This document shows, one piece after another, positions 18,195 through 28,521 of a stretch of DNA of 64,000 nucleotides. Numbering within the stretch: the stretch's first letter is position 1; the number at the start of each line of letters is the position of its first letter. The stretch is from Clostridia bacterium (GTDB lineage Bacteria > Bacillota > Clostridia > Oscillospirales > CAG-272), in contig JAGAVJ010000050.1 of the NCBI GenBank assembly GCA_017942005.1, positions 20,971 to 84,970 of the forward strand. Direction: 5' to 3'. The position numbers and the translations under genes were made by a program. The notes under the pieces are model-generated. The model was not told where the DNA came from. It worked only from the letters and a program-made list of their open reading frames with translations, and ran no database searches.

Positions 18195-18598
18195 GTGACA
18201 GAAATGAGATTCCGACGCCGGAGATTTCCGGGAAAGGAACAGAAGAAGATCGGCAGGCGCTGCTTGCCGTGATGCAGCAAAAAAAGAAGTTTTCCGGTTT
18301 GCTCGGCATTGCAAAGAAAGCAGGAAAGGTCGTCGCAGGAACCAATCTGGTGACGGATGCAATCCGTTCCGCTTCCCCCTCAAAATATCCGTGGGCGGTG
18401 TTTGTGGCGGAGGATGCATCGGAGAATACCAAAAAACGCGTCATCAACTGCTGTACCTATTATGAGGTTCCCTATTACCTGACAGCACTGGACAGCAGCG
18501 TCATGGGAGACGCCATCGGAAAAAGCGGCAGCATTTCCGCAGTTGGTATTACGGACAAGGGAATTGCAGATGCACTTGCGAAGCTGCTTCATGTGTGA
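18191..18598 (+). CDS. L7Ae/L30e-family RNA-binding protein (YlxQ)
   Basis: 135 residues starting at a GTG that overlaps the rnpM stop. After a ~28-residue tail comes the L7Ae/L30e fold: FSGLLGIAKKAGKVVAGTN, then VFVAEDASENTKKR. YlxQ-type proteins bind kink-turn RNA and sit between rnpM and infB in Firmicutes. The stop codon lies inside the first unit of a 17-bp tandem repeat that fills the start of the gap to infB. Confidence 0.9.
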   Translation: MSDRNEIPTPEISGKGTEEDRQALLAVMQQKKKFSGLLGIAKKAGKVVAGTNLVTDAIRSASPSKYPWAVFVAEDASENTKKRVINCCTYYEVPYYLTALDSSVMGDAIGKSGSISAVGITDKGIADALAKLLHV

Positions 18599-18654
18599 AG
18601 GTTCTTCACGTATGAAGGTGCTTCATATATGAAGATGCTTCATGTATGAAGGTG
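18587..18654. repeat. Four tandem 17-bp palindromic units
   Basis: Units at 18587, 18604, 18621 and 18638 follow CTTCATGTATGAAGGTG with one to three changes; each contains the palindrome CTTCATrTATGAAG. The first unit covers the last codons and stop of the YlxQ gene, so the array grew out of the coding end. Confidence 0.9.
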
Positions 18655-18843
18655 CTGCCGAAAACAGAAGAATAACGTGGGTTTTTATTATAAATATAAT
18701 GTAGAACCCGATACGAAGAATCGCTTGCGCGTATGGATTTATACAAAGCATAAATTTCATACGTATAGGATGTACTGCCGCATACGGTATCATACCACGG
18801 ATATATATGAGGTCTTGGCATCCGGAAAGGAATGAAACGATAC

Positions 18844-21800
18844 ATGATCAATTCCCCAAACAGCCGTATCAGCAATATGGCAAAGGATTTCGGTGTGAAA
18901 AGCAAAACCATTCTCGATATATTGGAAGCTGCCGGCATTACCGGAAAGAAAAATACTGCAATCCTTTCGTCAGATGAATACGGTCTGGTTCTGGAGGCGC
19001 TGACACGCGACAGCCAGATTTCCAATATGACACAGTATCTTGCCGGTGAAGTGGATGTGCCGAGAACATCGGCGCCGCCCATAGCGAAAAGTGCCGGGAA
19101 ACCGCACGCGGATACGCAGAAGGCTGAAGTCATTCAGAAGGCTGAAAAACTTCAGCACGCTGAAAAATCTAAACAGGACGAAAATCCGCGCACGGATTTA
19201 CAGCAGGATGAAAAGCAAAACCATGCATTGAAAAATGATGCTGCTGCAAAGACGAAGAAAACGGGACAAAATAAAAATTCCAAAGCGCCGTCCCCACAAA
19301 AGACAGCGGATACTGTATCTTTTGCGGAACCAAAGAAATCGGAACCTCCAAAGACAGATGTAAAAGCAGAGGAAGTGCAGATACCGAAAGCACCGATAGA
19401 AGAACCTGATGCAGAAAAAAACGCAGCAGAACCTCTGAAAACAGAAACGCAGCAGACAGAATCTCTGCGTACCCCCGCACATGCAAAGGCAACGGCAGTG
19501 GAAGCGCCTGCATCAAACAACGCTGCATCCATCGCAGAGACGCCGAAACAGGAAACGGAACAGACAACAAAGAATCCGGATGCAGGGCATAAAGCCGAAG
19601 GCGAAACACAGCATGTGTCGCCGGCGGAAATGGCAATGGAAAAACCCAAACATCCAGAAAATACAGCGAAAGCGGAACAGACAGAGAAAGCAGAGCCTGT
19701 GAAGATTGAAGAAACCGTGAAAAAAGAAGAAAAAACTGCGGAAGCACCAAAGTCGGCTGCATCTGTAAGCGAAAACAAGCAGCCCGTGCAGTTCCGCCCC
19801 AACACCAATCAAAAGCCGCAGAATGGTGATCGGAACAGAAACGGTCAGAATGGCGACCGGAATATGCGCGGCAACCGTGACGGAACCCGTGACGCTTCGC
19901 GTGACGGCACCCGTGACGCTTCGCGTGACGGCAGAACCAATGACCGCAATGCAAATGGCGACCGTCAGCGTAACAATGAAAGAAACAACGGTCAGAGCAG
20001 ATTCGGTCAGGACCGCAATCGTTCTGAGAGACCGGTAAGCGACCGCAGTCCGTTGGACCGCAGCAATGCAGGGGAGCGTTCCTTTGAGCGCGGCGGCTTT
20101 GGCGACCGCAACAACAATCAAGACCGAAGCGGTCAAGACCGAAGCGGTCAAGACCGTGGACAGGATCGTGCAAGAAACGGCGGCGGACGCGGCGACCGCG
20201 GATATTCCCGCGGTGAAGACCGTGATGCAAAGGAAGGACGTCCTTCCTTCCGTCCGGCAGCCCCAAAGCCTGCGCAGCCTGTTTCTACATCGTATTCCAA
20301 ACCGACGGCAACCGGCGGTTCTACCCGTGTGATTGATACGCGCGGTGCGGAAGGGCAGGTTGACTTATCGAAATACGATGAAAAGCTGGATACGCTGGTG
20401 CCGGATGCAGCAAAGAACCTGTCCGGCTCCAAGCAGAAGCTGAAAAAACAGAACAATCGTCCGCAGTTTGACAAAAAGAAGCGGAGTGACAAAGAACGCG
20501 AAGCGATGGATAAAATGCGCCGCGATGCTGCCGAAAAGGCAAAGAAGCAGCAGCTGCATGTCACGCTTCCGGAAGCGCTTCAGGTTAACGAACTTGCTGC
20601 CCTTCTGCATGTCACCAATGCGGAAATTGTCAAGAAACTGATGCTGCTTGGCGTAATGGCATCTGTCAACCAGGTGATTGACTTTGATACGGCAGCGCTG
20701 ATTGCCGATGAATTTGGTGCGAAGGTCACAAAGGAAGTGGTTGTGACCATTGAAGAGCGCCTGTTTGAAGAAGAAGCAGATAAAGAAGAAGAACTGGTTG
20801 GACGCGCGCCGGTCGTCTGTGTAATGGGACACGTCGACCACGGCAAAACCTCGCTGCTTGACGCCATCCGAAATACCAATGTCACCGCAGGAGAAGCCGG
20901 CGGTATCACACAGGCAATCGGTGCATACTGTGTACAGATAGGCGGCCGTGATATTACCTTCCTTGACACCCCCGGTCACGAAGCATTTACCGCGATGCGT
21001 GCACGCGGTGCAAAGTCTACGGATATCGCTATCCTTGTGGTTGCAGCGGATGACGGCATCATGCCGCAGACCGTAGAAGCAATCAATCATGCAAAGGCAG
21101 CAGAAATTCCGATTATTGTAGCGATCAACAAAATGGATAAACCGCATGCCAACCCGGATATGGTGAAGCAGAGTCTGACAAGCTACGATCTTGTACCGGA
21201 AGAATGGGGTGGAGAAACCATCTGTGTTCCCGTTTCTGCGCTTACCCACAAGGGTATTGATGAGCTTCTTGAAATGGTACTGCTTGTTGCAGACATGAAG
21301 GAATTGAAAGCCAATCCCGCACGCCGTGCAAAGGGTCTGGTGCTGGAATCCCGTCTGGATAAAGGACGCGGTCCTGTGGCATCTCTGCTTGTACAGACCG
21401 GTACGCTTCATGCAGGGGATATCTTGATTGCAGGAACGGCGGTTGGCCGTGTCCGTGCAATGATGAACGACAAGGGCAGAACCATCAAGGAAGCAGGTCC
21501 TTCCGTTCCTGTGGAAATTACAGGTCTTGCCGAAATTCCGCAGGCAGGGGATGAATTTGCCGTGGTTTCCGATGAACGCATGGCAAGAGAGCTTGCAGAG
21601 CAGCGCCGCAACCAGCAAAAGGAAGAGAACTTCAAGGCAACCGCACGTGCAAATCTGGATACCCTGTTTGCGCAGATCAAAGAAGGCGTTAAAGACCTCA
21701 ATATTATCATCAAGGCGGATGTTGCCGGTTCCGCAGAAGCGGTTAAGGCATCGCTTGTCAAGCTTTCCAATGAAGAAGTCAAAGTTAATGTCATTCACAC

Positions 21801-22299
21801 CGCAGTCGGCGGTATCACGGAAAGCGATGTTATGCTTGCAGCTGCATCCAATGCCATCATCATCGGCTTTGCAGTGCGTCCTGACAAGAGTGCTTTAGAT
21901 TCCGCATCTGCACAGGGTGTTGAAATTCGTACCTATCGCATCATCTATGAATGCATTGAAGAAGTAGAAGCTGCTATGAAGGGCATGCTTGCGCCGGAAT
22001 TCAAGGAAGCGCTGCTTGGTCATGCAGAGGTGCGTCAGACCATTCATGTGCCGAATGTCGGTACCATTGCCGGTTCCTATATCCTGGACGGCAAGGTGAC
22101 CAGACAGTCTCAGATCCGAATTGTCCGCGATGGTATTGTGATTTTTGAAGACGCCATTGCTTCGCTGAAACGGTTCAAGGACGACGCAAGGGAAGTTGTA
22201 CAAGGCTATGAATGCGGTATCGGCCTTGAACGCTTCAACGATATCAAGGTCGGCGATATTCTGGAAGCGTTCGTCATGGAAGAAGTTAAAAGAGATTAA
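18844..22299 (+). CDS. infB: Translation initiation factor IF-2
   Basis: 1151 residues from the ATG at 18844 (AAAGGA 12 bases upstream); an ATG at 18832 is directly against the ribosome site and less likely. IF-2 is a GTPase that loads initiator tRNA. The C-terminal ~600 residues are standard: [17 protein letters not shown] and NKMD GTPase motifs, then beta-barrel and fMet-tRNA-binding domains. An IF2_N domain opens the protein (residues 1-55) and a second precedes the G domain. Between them is a ~430-residue low-complexity region, first Lys/Glu/Ala/Gln/Thr rich, then Arg/Asp/Asn/Gly rich with short tandem repeats. Normal Firmicute IF-2 is 700-900 residues. Confidence 0.97.
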   Translation: MINSPNSRISNMAKDFGVKSKTILDILEAAGITGKKNTAILSSDEYGLVLEALTRDSQISNMTQYLAGEVDVPRTSAPPIAKSAGKPHADTQKAEVIQKAEKLQHAEKSKQDENPRTDLQQDEKQNHALKNDAAAKTKKTGQNKNSKAPSPQKTADTVSFAEPKKSEPPKTDVKAEEVQIPKAPIEEPDAEKNAAEPLKTETQQTESLRTPAHAKATAVEAPASNNAASIAETPKQETEQTTKNPDAGHKAEGETQHVSPAEMAMEKPKHPENTAKAEQTEKAEPVKIEETVKKEEKTAEAPKSAASVSENKQPVQFRPNTNQKPQNGDRNRNGQNGDRNMRGNRDGTRDASRDGTRDASRDGRTNDRNANGDRQRNNERNNGQSRFGQDRNRSERPVSDRSPLDRSNAGERSFERGGFGDRNNNQDRSGQDRSGQDRGQDRARNGGGRGDRGYSRGEDRDAKEGRPSFRPAAPKPAQPVSTSYSKPTATGGSTRVIDTRGAEGQVDLSKYDEKLDTLVPDAAKNLSGSKQKLKKQNNRPQFDKKKRSDKEREAMDKMRRDAAEKAKKQQLHVTLPEALQVNELAALLHVTNAEIVKKLMLLGVMASVNQVIDFDTAALIADEFGAKVTKEVVVTIEERLFEEEADKEEELVGRAPVVCVMGHVDHGKTSLLDAIRNTNVTAGEAGGITQAIGAYCVQIGGRDITFLDTPGHEAFTAMRARGAKSTDIAILVVAADDGIMPQTVEAINHAKAAEIPIIVAINKMDKPHANPDMVKQSLTSYDLVPEEWGGETICVPVSALTHKGIDELLEMVLLVADMKELKANPARRAKGLVLESRLDKGRGPVASLLVQTGTLHAGDILIAGTAVGRVRAMMNDKGRTIKEAGPSVPVEITGLAEIPQAGDEFAVVSDERMARELAEQRRNQQKEENFKATARANLDTLFAQIKEGVKDLNIIIKADVAGSAEAVKASLVKLSNEEVKVNVIHTAVGGITESDVMLAAASNAIIIGFAVRPDKSALDSASAQGVEIRTYRIIYECIEEVEAAMKGMLAPEFKEALLGHAEVRQTIHVPNVGTIAGSYILDGKVTRQSQIRIVRDGIVIFEDAIASLKRFKDDAREVVQGYECGIGLERFNDIKVGDILEAFVMEEVKRD

Positions 22300-22360
22300 A
22301 TTTTCCTTTCTATTGGCAGAAAGGATACCATCGGACAGGATCATGTGTCCGGATGAAATA

Positions 22361-22397
22361 AAAAAGCCGTCGCGTTTTTTGCGGCGGCTTTTTCCGA
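22361..22397 (+). terminator. Rho-independent terminator of the infB operon
   Basis: AAAAAGCCGTCGC (22361-22373) pairs with GCGGCGGCTTTTT (22381-22393), loop of seven, U-rich 3' side. A second hairpin, ATCGGACA/TGTCCGGAT (about 22330-22353), lies just before it. Confidence 0.9.
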
Positions 22398-22474
22398 TAG
22401 GCGGTACGGTCCGTTGACGGAACGCAAAGTGACGGTGGCGATGCCGCCCCTTCTGAAAGAACGGAGAATGTTTT

Positions 22475-24475
22475 ATGTACTTTCATGCAGAACAAGAGCC
22501 GAAGCCGCCTGTTCTTCTGGACGGCTTTGGAGATGCACGTATCAAGGTATACGATCAATATGTAACGCGGAACGGAAAGCCGTGGATTCCTGTAATGGGA
22601 GAAATCCACTACAGCCGTGTCCCGGTTTGCCGTTGGCGGGAAACGCTGGAAAAGATGAAGGCAGGCGGAATTGACATTGCGGCGTCTTATGTGATCTGGA
22701 TTCATCATGAAGAAGTGCGCGGGACGTTTGATTTTACCGGAAACCGTGACCTGCGGCAGTTTATCCTTTTGTGCCATGAGGTGGGATTGGAATTCTGCCT
22801 GCGCATCGGACCGTGGGCACATGGGGAATGCCGTAACGGCGGATTCCCTGATTGGCTGGTTTCCGAATGCGGAAGCACTCTGCGCACAGAGGAGGAACCG
22901 TATGCGGGCTATGCACGCAGATTTCTTTCGGCAGTTGCAGACCAGATTCGCGGGCTGCCGCTCATTGGCATTCAGATTGAAAATGAGATGACATACCGCC
23001 CTGCTTATATGGAATCACTGTGTCAGTATGTCAAATCGGTCGGACTGACCGCCCCCTTGTTTACGGCGACCGGATGGGGAAACGCCAAACTGCCGAAGTC
23101 CCTTCTGCCGATGTTCGGCGGATATCCGGAAGCGCCGTGGGAAGGCCATGTACAGGTGCTGTCCCCCAATCCCAATTACTTTTTCTCTTATCAGCGGGAA
23201 GACGGCAACATCGGGCGGGATTTGCTTGGCGAAACAGATGGTGCAGCAGATCCGGCGCAGAATTGGTCCCCCTTTATGACATGTGAGCTTGGCGGCGGAA
23301 ATCAGGTGACCTATCACAGACGGCCGCTGTTTTCGTGCAGGGATATTACGGCGCTTGCCATCACAAAGCTTGGAAACGGCGCAAATTTGCTCGGATATTA
23401 TATGTATGCAGGCGGATGCAATCCTGTTGGAAAAACGACCATGCAGGAGAGCCGGGCGACCGGATATCCCAATGACTGTCCAGTCATTTCCTATGATTTT
23501 CAGGCGCCGATTGGCGATATGGGACAGCTGCGCGAAAGCTATTTTGCACTTCGCCGTTTGCACACCTTTCTGCATAGCTTTGGAGAGACGCTTGCCAAAA
23601 TGCCGATGGTTTTGCCGGATCGCATGCCGAAGAGTCTTGCAGATGAAGAAACCCTGCGCTGTGCGCTGCGCACAAACGGTCACGGCGGATTTTTGTTTGT
23701 TAACAATCACGTTCGACTGAAACATTTGCCCCCACATAAAAACACAGCGTTCACGTTTGTCTTTGCAGACAAAACGGTTACATTGCAGTTGGATATTCCA
23801 GCAGACGCTGCGTTTTTCATGCCGGTGGGGATGACACTGTGTGGGATTCCAACGGCATATGTGACGGCGCAGCCAGTGGAACAGGACCCAAAGACGTGTA
23901 CAGTCGTTTTGGAACGCATTCCGGGGATTATGCCGCGGCTTGCGAAAGATGGAGAAGAAGATGCGCCGATCCTGCTTGAAACCGGTGTGAACCATATTGG
24001 AGATATAGAAGTGATTCTTCTGGACCCGCCTGCATATCATCCGTCAAAACGCACACCGCTTTCTGTGGAGCCGCTGCAGGGAACCTGTTGTCCTGCGGAC
24101 ATCCTTATGGGACATCTTTCGGTGCATTCCTTTGCAGATGCAAACAAGCGGGATGAAGCACTGCCCGATCTCACCCGGGAATATCGGGTATGTTGGAATA
24201 CGGATGCCAGATATCTTGTGATCCGTGCAAAGGGGAATCTTGCGGGATTTTATGTGGAAGATTGCAGCGGTGAGATGCATTTGATTTCCGATCAATATTT
24301 ATATGGCGGAGATTGGGTGATTGATGTGCGTTTCCTTGATGTGACGGAAGGCATTCTCAAGGTACAGCCATTCCGTGCAGAGGACAGGGGGACGGTATAT
24401 CTTGAAACAAAAATGGAAATTGGCGATTTCGCACCCGAGGTGTTTCAAGTCAATGAAGACCCCATGCGTCTATGA
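22475..24475 (+). CDS. GH35 family beta-galactosidase
   Basis: 666 residues. The N-terminal TIM barrel fits GH35: GEIHYSRVPVCRWRETLEKM, IGPWAHGECRNGGFPDWL, the acid/base Glu in QIENEM (about 170) and the nucleophile in CELGGG (about 270). C-terminal beta domains follow. GH35 enzymes release terminal beta-galactose by a retaining mechanism. No signal peptide, so it acts on imported oligosaccharides. GGAG is eight bases before the ATG. It is followed by a YgiQ gene with no terminator seen between. Confidence 0.92.
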   Translation: MYFHAEQEPKPPVLLDGFGDARIKVYDQYVTRNGKPWIPVMGEIHYSRVPVCRWRETLEKMKAGGIDIAASYVIWIHHEEVRGTFDFTGNRDLRQFILLCHEVGLEFCLRIGPWAHGECRNGGFPDWLVSECGSTLRTEEEPYAGYARRFLSAVADQIRGLPLIGIQIENEMTYRPAYMESLCQYVKSVGLTAPLFTATGWGNAKLPKSLLPMFGGYPEAPWEGHVQVLSPNPNYFFSYQREDGNIGRDLLGETDGAADPAQNWSPFMTCELGGGNQVTYHRRPLFSCRDITALAITKLGNGANLLGYYMYAGGCNPVGKTTMQESRATGYPNDCPVISYDFQAPIGDMGQLRESYFALRRLHTFLHSFGETLAKMPMVLPDRMPKSLADEETLRCALRTNGHGGFLFVNNHVRLKHLPPHKNTAFTFVFADKTVTLQLDIPADAAFFMPVGMTLCGIPTAYVTAQPVEQDPKTCTVVLERIPGIMPRLAKDGEEDAPILLETGVNHIGDIEVILLDPPAYHPSKRTPLSVEPLQGTCCPADILMGHLSVHSFADANKRDEALPDLTREYRVCWNTDARYLVIRAKGNLAGFYVEDCSGEMHLISDQYLYGGDWVIDVRFLDVTEGILKVQPFRAEDRGTVYLETKMEIGDFAPEVFQVNEDPMRL

Positions 24476-24505
24476 CGACAGTACGATTTATAGTTTATAG
24501 AAAGA

Positions 24506-24533
24506 AAGGAAATAACGTTTCCTTGGAAACGTT
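24506..24533 (+). promoter_or_regulatory. Alternative hairpins over the ygiQ ribosome site
   Basis: The ribosome-site-like AAGGAAA (24506-24512) can pair with TTTCCTT (24518-24524). The same TTTCC can instead pair with GGAAA in the 8-bp hairpin AACGTTTC/GAAACGTT (24514-24533). The two folds exclude each other. The ATG follows at 24546. Confidence 0.5.
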
Positions 24534-24545
24534 ACAGTCATATTT

Positions 24546-26549
24546 ATGGACTCTCAAACAGAAGCTGCATTTCTTCCCGTATCCATGGAGGATATGACGG
24601 CGCGCGGATGGGAACAGGCAGATTTTGTCTATGTCTGCGGAGATGCGTATCTCGATCATCCTTCGTTCGGCGCTGCGATTATTTCGCGTGTGCTGGAAGC
24701 AAAAGGCTTTCGGGTCGCGATGCTCTGTCAGCCGGATTACACCAAAACGGACGATTTCAAACGATTTGGCAAGCCCAGACTCGGTTTTCTCGTATCGTCC
24801 GGAAACATCGACTCGATGGTGGCGCATTATACGGCGGCAAAACGGAAGCGCAATTACGATTACTACTCTCCCGGCGGTGTAATGGGAAAACGACCTGACC
24901 GTGCGGTGATTGTATACTGCAACCGCATTCGTGAAGCATATGGCGACGTGCCGATCATTTTGGGCGGTCTGGAGGCATCCCTGCGCAGATTCGCCCACTA
25001 TGACTACTGGGACAACCGGGTGCGGCGTTCCATTTTGGTCGATTCCCGTGCAGATATTTTGACTTACGGCATGGGAGAAGCCATTCTCATTCGTCTGGCA
25101 GAGCTTTTGGACCGCGGGATTCCGATTAAAAAAATCCGTGATGTACGCGGTACGGTATATCTCTGCAAGCCGGAGGATAAAATCAACTATGAATCGGTCG
25201 GCGGCTGGAATTATGATGATTTAAAGAACGATAAGGCACTGTATGCACAGGCATTTGCAGAGCAGTACCGCAACCAGGATGCCGTCAACGGACGTGCGAT
25301 TGTGGAATATTACGACGATAAGATGCTTGTACAAAATCCGCCGATGCCGCCGCTGGAGCGGGACATGCTTGACTGGGTCTACAGTCTGCCGTATGCAAGA
25401 GCCTATCACCCGATGTATGAAGCAGAGGGTGGTGTGCCTGCCATTGCAGAGGTACAGTTTTCGTTGACGCACAACCGCGGATGTTTTGGCGGATGCAACT
25501 TCTGTGCGCTGGCGTTCCACCAGGGGAGAACGGTACGCAGCCGCAGCATTGAAAGTGTGGTGGAGGAAGCAAAGAAGATCACGGCGCTTCCAGGTTTTAA
25601 GGGCTACATTCACGACGTCGGCGGACCAACGGCAAACTTTCGGGGACCGGCATGTGAAAAGCAGAAGACAGACGGTGTCTGTCCAAACCGCAAATGCTTA
25701 GCGCCCAAGCCCTGTAAAAATCTGATCGCAGACCATACGGAGTACATGCAGCTGCTTTCTGAAATTGAAAAGCTGCCGCGTGTCAAGCGGGTCTTTATCC
25801 GTTCCGGTATTCGCTTTGACTATGTGCTTTGTGACACGCATACGGGCGATGCATTTTTCAAAAAGTTAGTGCGTGATCATGTGTCTGGACAGCTGAAGGT
25901 GGCGCCGGAGCACTGTGCGCCGAATGTGCTGCGCATGATGGGCAAGCCGGACATTGCGGTTTTTGAAGCATTCAAGAAGCGGTACTTTGAGCTGTCCGCC
26001 GCCTGCGGAAAGGAACAGTATCTGGTGCCGTATCTGATGTCCTCTCATCCGGGCAGCACCTTGGAAGAAGCGGTTGCGCTTGCGCTTTATCTGAAAAAGT
26101 GGAACTATTCTCCGGAGCAGGTACAGGACTACTATCCCACACCCGGCACGGCATCGACGGTGATGTTTTATACCGGTCTTGATCCGTTTACCATGAAGCC
26201 GGTATTTGTACCGACCGATTATGAGGAAAAGCAGATGCAGCGTGCGCTTTTACAGTATAAGAAACCGGAAAACGCCGACTTGGTACGGAAGGCGCTGATC
26301 AAGTGCGGACGCGAGGATTTGATCGGGTTTGGAAAAGAATGCCTTGTCCGTCCGGCAGCACAGAGCGGCAGCCATGCAGAGCATCGGGGACGGCGCAGTG
26401 CAGAGGATGCAGCAAAAGGAAAATACTCATCTAAAAACATGCAGCAGCCGAAACAGACCTCCGGCGCTTCTTCCAAGCGTGGAGAGGGATGGGCAAAGGC
26501 GAAGCCGAAAGCAAAGGGAACCAAGGCATCGAAAGCCAAAAAGCACTAA
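24546..26549 (+). CDS. YgiQ family radical SAM protein
   Basis: 667 residues, normal for YgiQ. The N-terminal UPF0313 domain includes CGDAYLDHPSFG and LGGLEASLRRFAHYDYW. The radical SAM cluster is CxxxCxxC in RGCFGGCNFCAL (about 315-322). A second Cys group (CEKQ..CPNRKC..PKPC) follows, as in other YgiQ proteins. The last ~50 residues are a Lys/Ala/Gly-rich tail. The substrate of the family is unknown. It has no direct link to the GH35 gene upstream. Confidence 0.95.
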   Translation: MDSQTEAAFLPVSMEDMTARGWEQADFVYVCGDAYLDHPSFGAAIISRVLEAKGFRVAMLCQPDYTKTDDFKRFGKPRLGFLVSSGNIDSMVAHYTAAKRKRNYDYYSPGGVMGKRPDRAVIVYCNRIREAYGDVPIILGGLEASLRRFAHYDYWDNRVRRSILVDSRADILTYGMGEAILIRLAELLDRGIPIKKIRDVRGTVYLCKPEDKINYESVGGWNYDDLKNDKALYAQAFAEQYRNQDAVNGRAIVEYYDDKMLVQNPPMPPLERDMLDWVYSLPYARAYHPMYEAEGGVPAIAEVQFSLTHNRGCFGGCNFCALAFHQGRTVRSRSIESVVEEAKKITALPGFKGYIHDVGGPTANFRGPACEKQKTDGVCPNRKCLAPKPCKNLIADHTEYMQLLSEIEKLPRVKRVFIRSGIRFDYVLCDTHTGDAFFKKLVRDHVSGQLKVAPEHCAPNVLRMMGKPDIAVFEAFKKRYFELSAACGKEQYLVPYLMSSHPGSTLEEAVALALYLKKWNYSPEQVQDYYPTPGTASTVMFYTGLDPFTMKPVFVPTDYEEKQMQRALLQYKKPENADLVRKALIKCGREDLIGFGKECLVRPAAQSGSHAEHRGRRSAEDAAKGKYSSKNMQQPKQTSGASSKRGEGWAKAKPKAKGTKASKAKKH

Positions 26550-26552
26550 AAC

Positions 26553-26757
26553 CACGTGCGTTCGGCGGATCTATGGGGAAAACTTTTTTGAAAAAAAGCT
26601 TTTCCCCATACCCTTTTCAAAAAACTTTATACGGGGTAAAGGAGGAGCCATGTTGATGCGACAACCCGCGTTTTGCATGATATTTTATTCGTAAAAAGTT
26701 TTTGCGGTGGAGTTTGAGGAGGCGCTTTTTTCAAAAAGCGCCTCCTCATCGATTTTT
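26553..26757. repeat. Dispersed hairpin repeat, complete copy between convergent genes
   Basis: Left end: GTGCGTTCGGCGGATC and hairpin TGGGGAAAACTTTT/AAGCTTTTCCCCA (about 26574-26610). Right end: AAAGTTTTTGCGGTGGAG and hairpin GAGGAGGCGCTTTTT/AAAAAGCGCCTCCTC, ending ATCG (26750). The core contains AAAGGAGG before a 14-codon open frame (26650-26694). Thirty-nine bases (about 26669-26707) recur at 46572-46610 with one change. It lies between ygiQ (+) and the ABC ATPase gene (-), so can terminate both. Confidence 0.85.
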
Positions 26758-26775
26758 TATAAGTTATTTGGATGC

Positions 26776-27555
26776 TTACCCCATCTTGCCGATGAAGGTG
26801 CGCATACGCGGGGTTGCGCCTTCTCCGAAGACATAGTCAGGTGCGCCTTTGACCGCAACAATACCGCCGTCCATAAATAAAACGGTATCGGAAACGTCTC
26901 TTGCGAAGTTCATTTCATGGGTGACGATGATCATCGTGGTATGCTGCGATGCCAGCGAGCGGATGACCGCCAGTACCTCGCCGGTCAATTCCGGGTCCAG
27001 TGCGGAGGTTGGCTCATCAAAGCAGAGAATGGCGGGCTTCATGGCAAGTGCGCGGGCGATGGCGACACGCTGCTGCTGTCCTCCGGAAAGCTGACAGGGG
27101 TAATTTTTTGCCTTTTGGGCAAGACCGACACGGTCAAGAAGATACATGGCGTCGGTTTCAATTTCCTCGATAATTTGCTTTTTTCGGGAAGCATAGTCGG
27201 GCAGCTCCTTTGCATGGAGACGGCGGGCGAGTGTGACGTTATCCAGCACGGAATACTGCGGGAACAGATTAAATTGCTGGAAAACCATGCCGAACTGAAG
27301 CTGATTTTCCCGCGCTTCTTCTCGGGTCAGCTTGACGCCGGCTGCCGGATCGAATACCGTTTTTCCGTTGACGGTGATGGAGCCGCTGTCTGCCCGCTCG
27401 AGAGAGGTCAGGCAGCGCAGAAGCGTCGTTTTTCCGGAACCGGAGGAACCGATAATAGAAAGGACCTCACCCTGTTCCATGGAAAAACTGATGCCGCGCA
27501 GCACCTGCGTTTTTCCGAAACTTTTATATAAATCTTTGACTTCGAGAATGGACAT
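26776..27555 (-). CDS. Polar amino acid ABC transporter ATPase
   Basis: 259 residues. Walker A GSSGSGKTT, signature LSGGQQQRVAIARAL, Walker B ILCFDEPTSALDPELTGEVL and the H-loop VTHEMNFARDV are those of the GlnQ/HisP group. It powers uptake through the permease encoded upstream. A 160-base gap separates the two genes. The insertion around residues 120-155 (KQIIEEIETDAMYLLDRVGL) slightly lengthens the helical domain. Confidence 0.95.
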   Translation of the reverse strand: MSILEVKDLYKSFGKTQVLRGISFSMEQGEVLSIIGSSGSGKTTLLRCLTSLERADSGSITVNGKTVFDPAAGVKLTREEARENQLQFGMVFQQFNLFPQYSVLDNVTLARRLHAKELPDYASRKKQIIEEIETDAMYLLDRVGLAQKAKNYPCQLSGGQQQRVAIARALAMKPAILCFDEPTSALDPELTGEVLAVIRSLASQHTTMIIVTHEMNFARDVSDTVLFMDGGIVAVKGAPDYVFGEGATPRMRTFIGKMG

Positions 27556-27715
27556 GTGATCAATCTAATTTTTATGTATGTAAAAATTATTTCCTTTCAT
27601 TGATGGAACATTTGCGTTTTGTTGATATCCCGTACCGGGTGATTCATAAAGACCGCAGGACGGAACCGGAACGGGAAGGAGAGGGGAATGAAGCGGCAGC
27701 GTTTCAAACGCTTTT

Positions 27716-28426
27716 TTACGACTTGAAATAGTCGAGCTTCTTTTCAATATAACCGAACAGCAGGGATAGAAATCCGCTGAACAAAAGATAGAATACTGCG
27801 GTATAAAGAAGCGGCCACAGAAGCCCCTCACGTTTGATGTATGCCTGCGCATTCCAGATGATTTCATAAACGGAGATGACGCGCGCAAGCGAGGTATCCT
27901 TGACAAGGGTGATGATTTCATTGCCCATCGGCGGGATAATGCGTTTTACGACCTGCAATAATACGACGTGGAAGAAGGTCTGTACACGGGTCATACCGAG
28001 TACCTGTCCCGCTTCATACTGCCCTTTGGGAATGGACTCGATTCCGCCGCGGAAAATCTCAGAGAAATAACAGGCATAGTTGATGGAGAATGCGATTAAC
28101 ACGGCGGTGAAGCGCGGCAGAAGATCATAGCCGAGCAGTCCGGGGCCGTAGAAGATGACAATTAATTGCAGCATGAGCGGTGTGCCGCGTATGACCCAGA
28201 CAAAGAATTTGCACAGCGCGGCGATTGGATAGACCGCAAACGGCTTTTTTTCTTTGCCTTCACTCCCCGACGTTTTACGATAAAACGTCTTTCCGAGCTT
28301 GCTCATGGAGCCGAACGCAATCAAAAGGCCGAGCGGAATGGCAAACAGCAGTGTCAGGGCAAACAGCGTCAGCGTCATGCCGAAGCCTTCCAGCAAATTC
28401 AATGTGACTGACCAGAACATGGACAT
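27716..28426 (-). CDS. Polar amino acid ABC transporter permease
   Basis: 236 residues of the HisM/GlnP type with about five membrane segments and the EAA-type loop (RGGIESIPKGQYEAGQVLGM). A loop after residue 33 (KTSGSEGKEKKPF) is longer than usual. It should pair with itself or act as a homodimer because only one permease gene is present. Gene order is binding protein, permease, ATPase on the minus strand. Confidence 0.94.
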   Translation of the reverse strand: MSMFWSVTLNLLEGFGMTLTLFALTLLFAIPLGLLIAFGSMSKLGKTFYRKTSGSEGKEKKPFAVYPIAALCKFFVWVIRGTPLMLQLIVIFYGPGLLGYDLLPRFTAVLIAFSINYACYFSEIFRGGIESIPKGQYEAGQVLGMTRVQTFFHVVLLQVVKRIIPPMGNEIITLVKDTSLARVISVYEIIWNAQAYIKREGLLWPLLYTAVFYLLFSGFLSLLFGYIEKKLDYFKS

Positions 28427-28467
28427 GGAAAATACCTCAATTGAACGGATTCAAAAGAAACAACGAT

Positions 28468-28499
28468 ATCCGGGGACTGCTTTTCGGCGATCCCCGGAT
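28468..28499 (-). promoter_or_regulatory. Intra-operon hairpin between binding protein and permease genes
   Basis: ATCCGGGGA (28468-28476) pairs with TCCCCGGAT (28491-28499), nine perfect pairs, without a U-run. Such hairpins after the binding-protein gene often stabilise its mRNA and set higher expression than the membrane genes. Confidence 0.65.
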
Positions 28500-28521
28500 G
28501 ATGTTTTCGCGTTTGTGTGAC

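Noticed and set aside
20365..21798. 477-codon open frame antisense to infB
   Set aside because: It is opposite the conserved GTPase domain and has the usual antisense bias.
23015..24040. 341-codon open frame antisense to the GH35 gene
   Set aside because: No family features; opposite strand matches GH35 throughout.
26650..26694. 14-codon frame with a strong ribosome site inside the 26.6 kb repeat
   Set aside because: Its coding part is repeat core also seen, without that start, at 46.57 kb; too short to claim as a gene.
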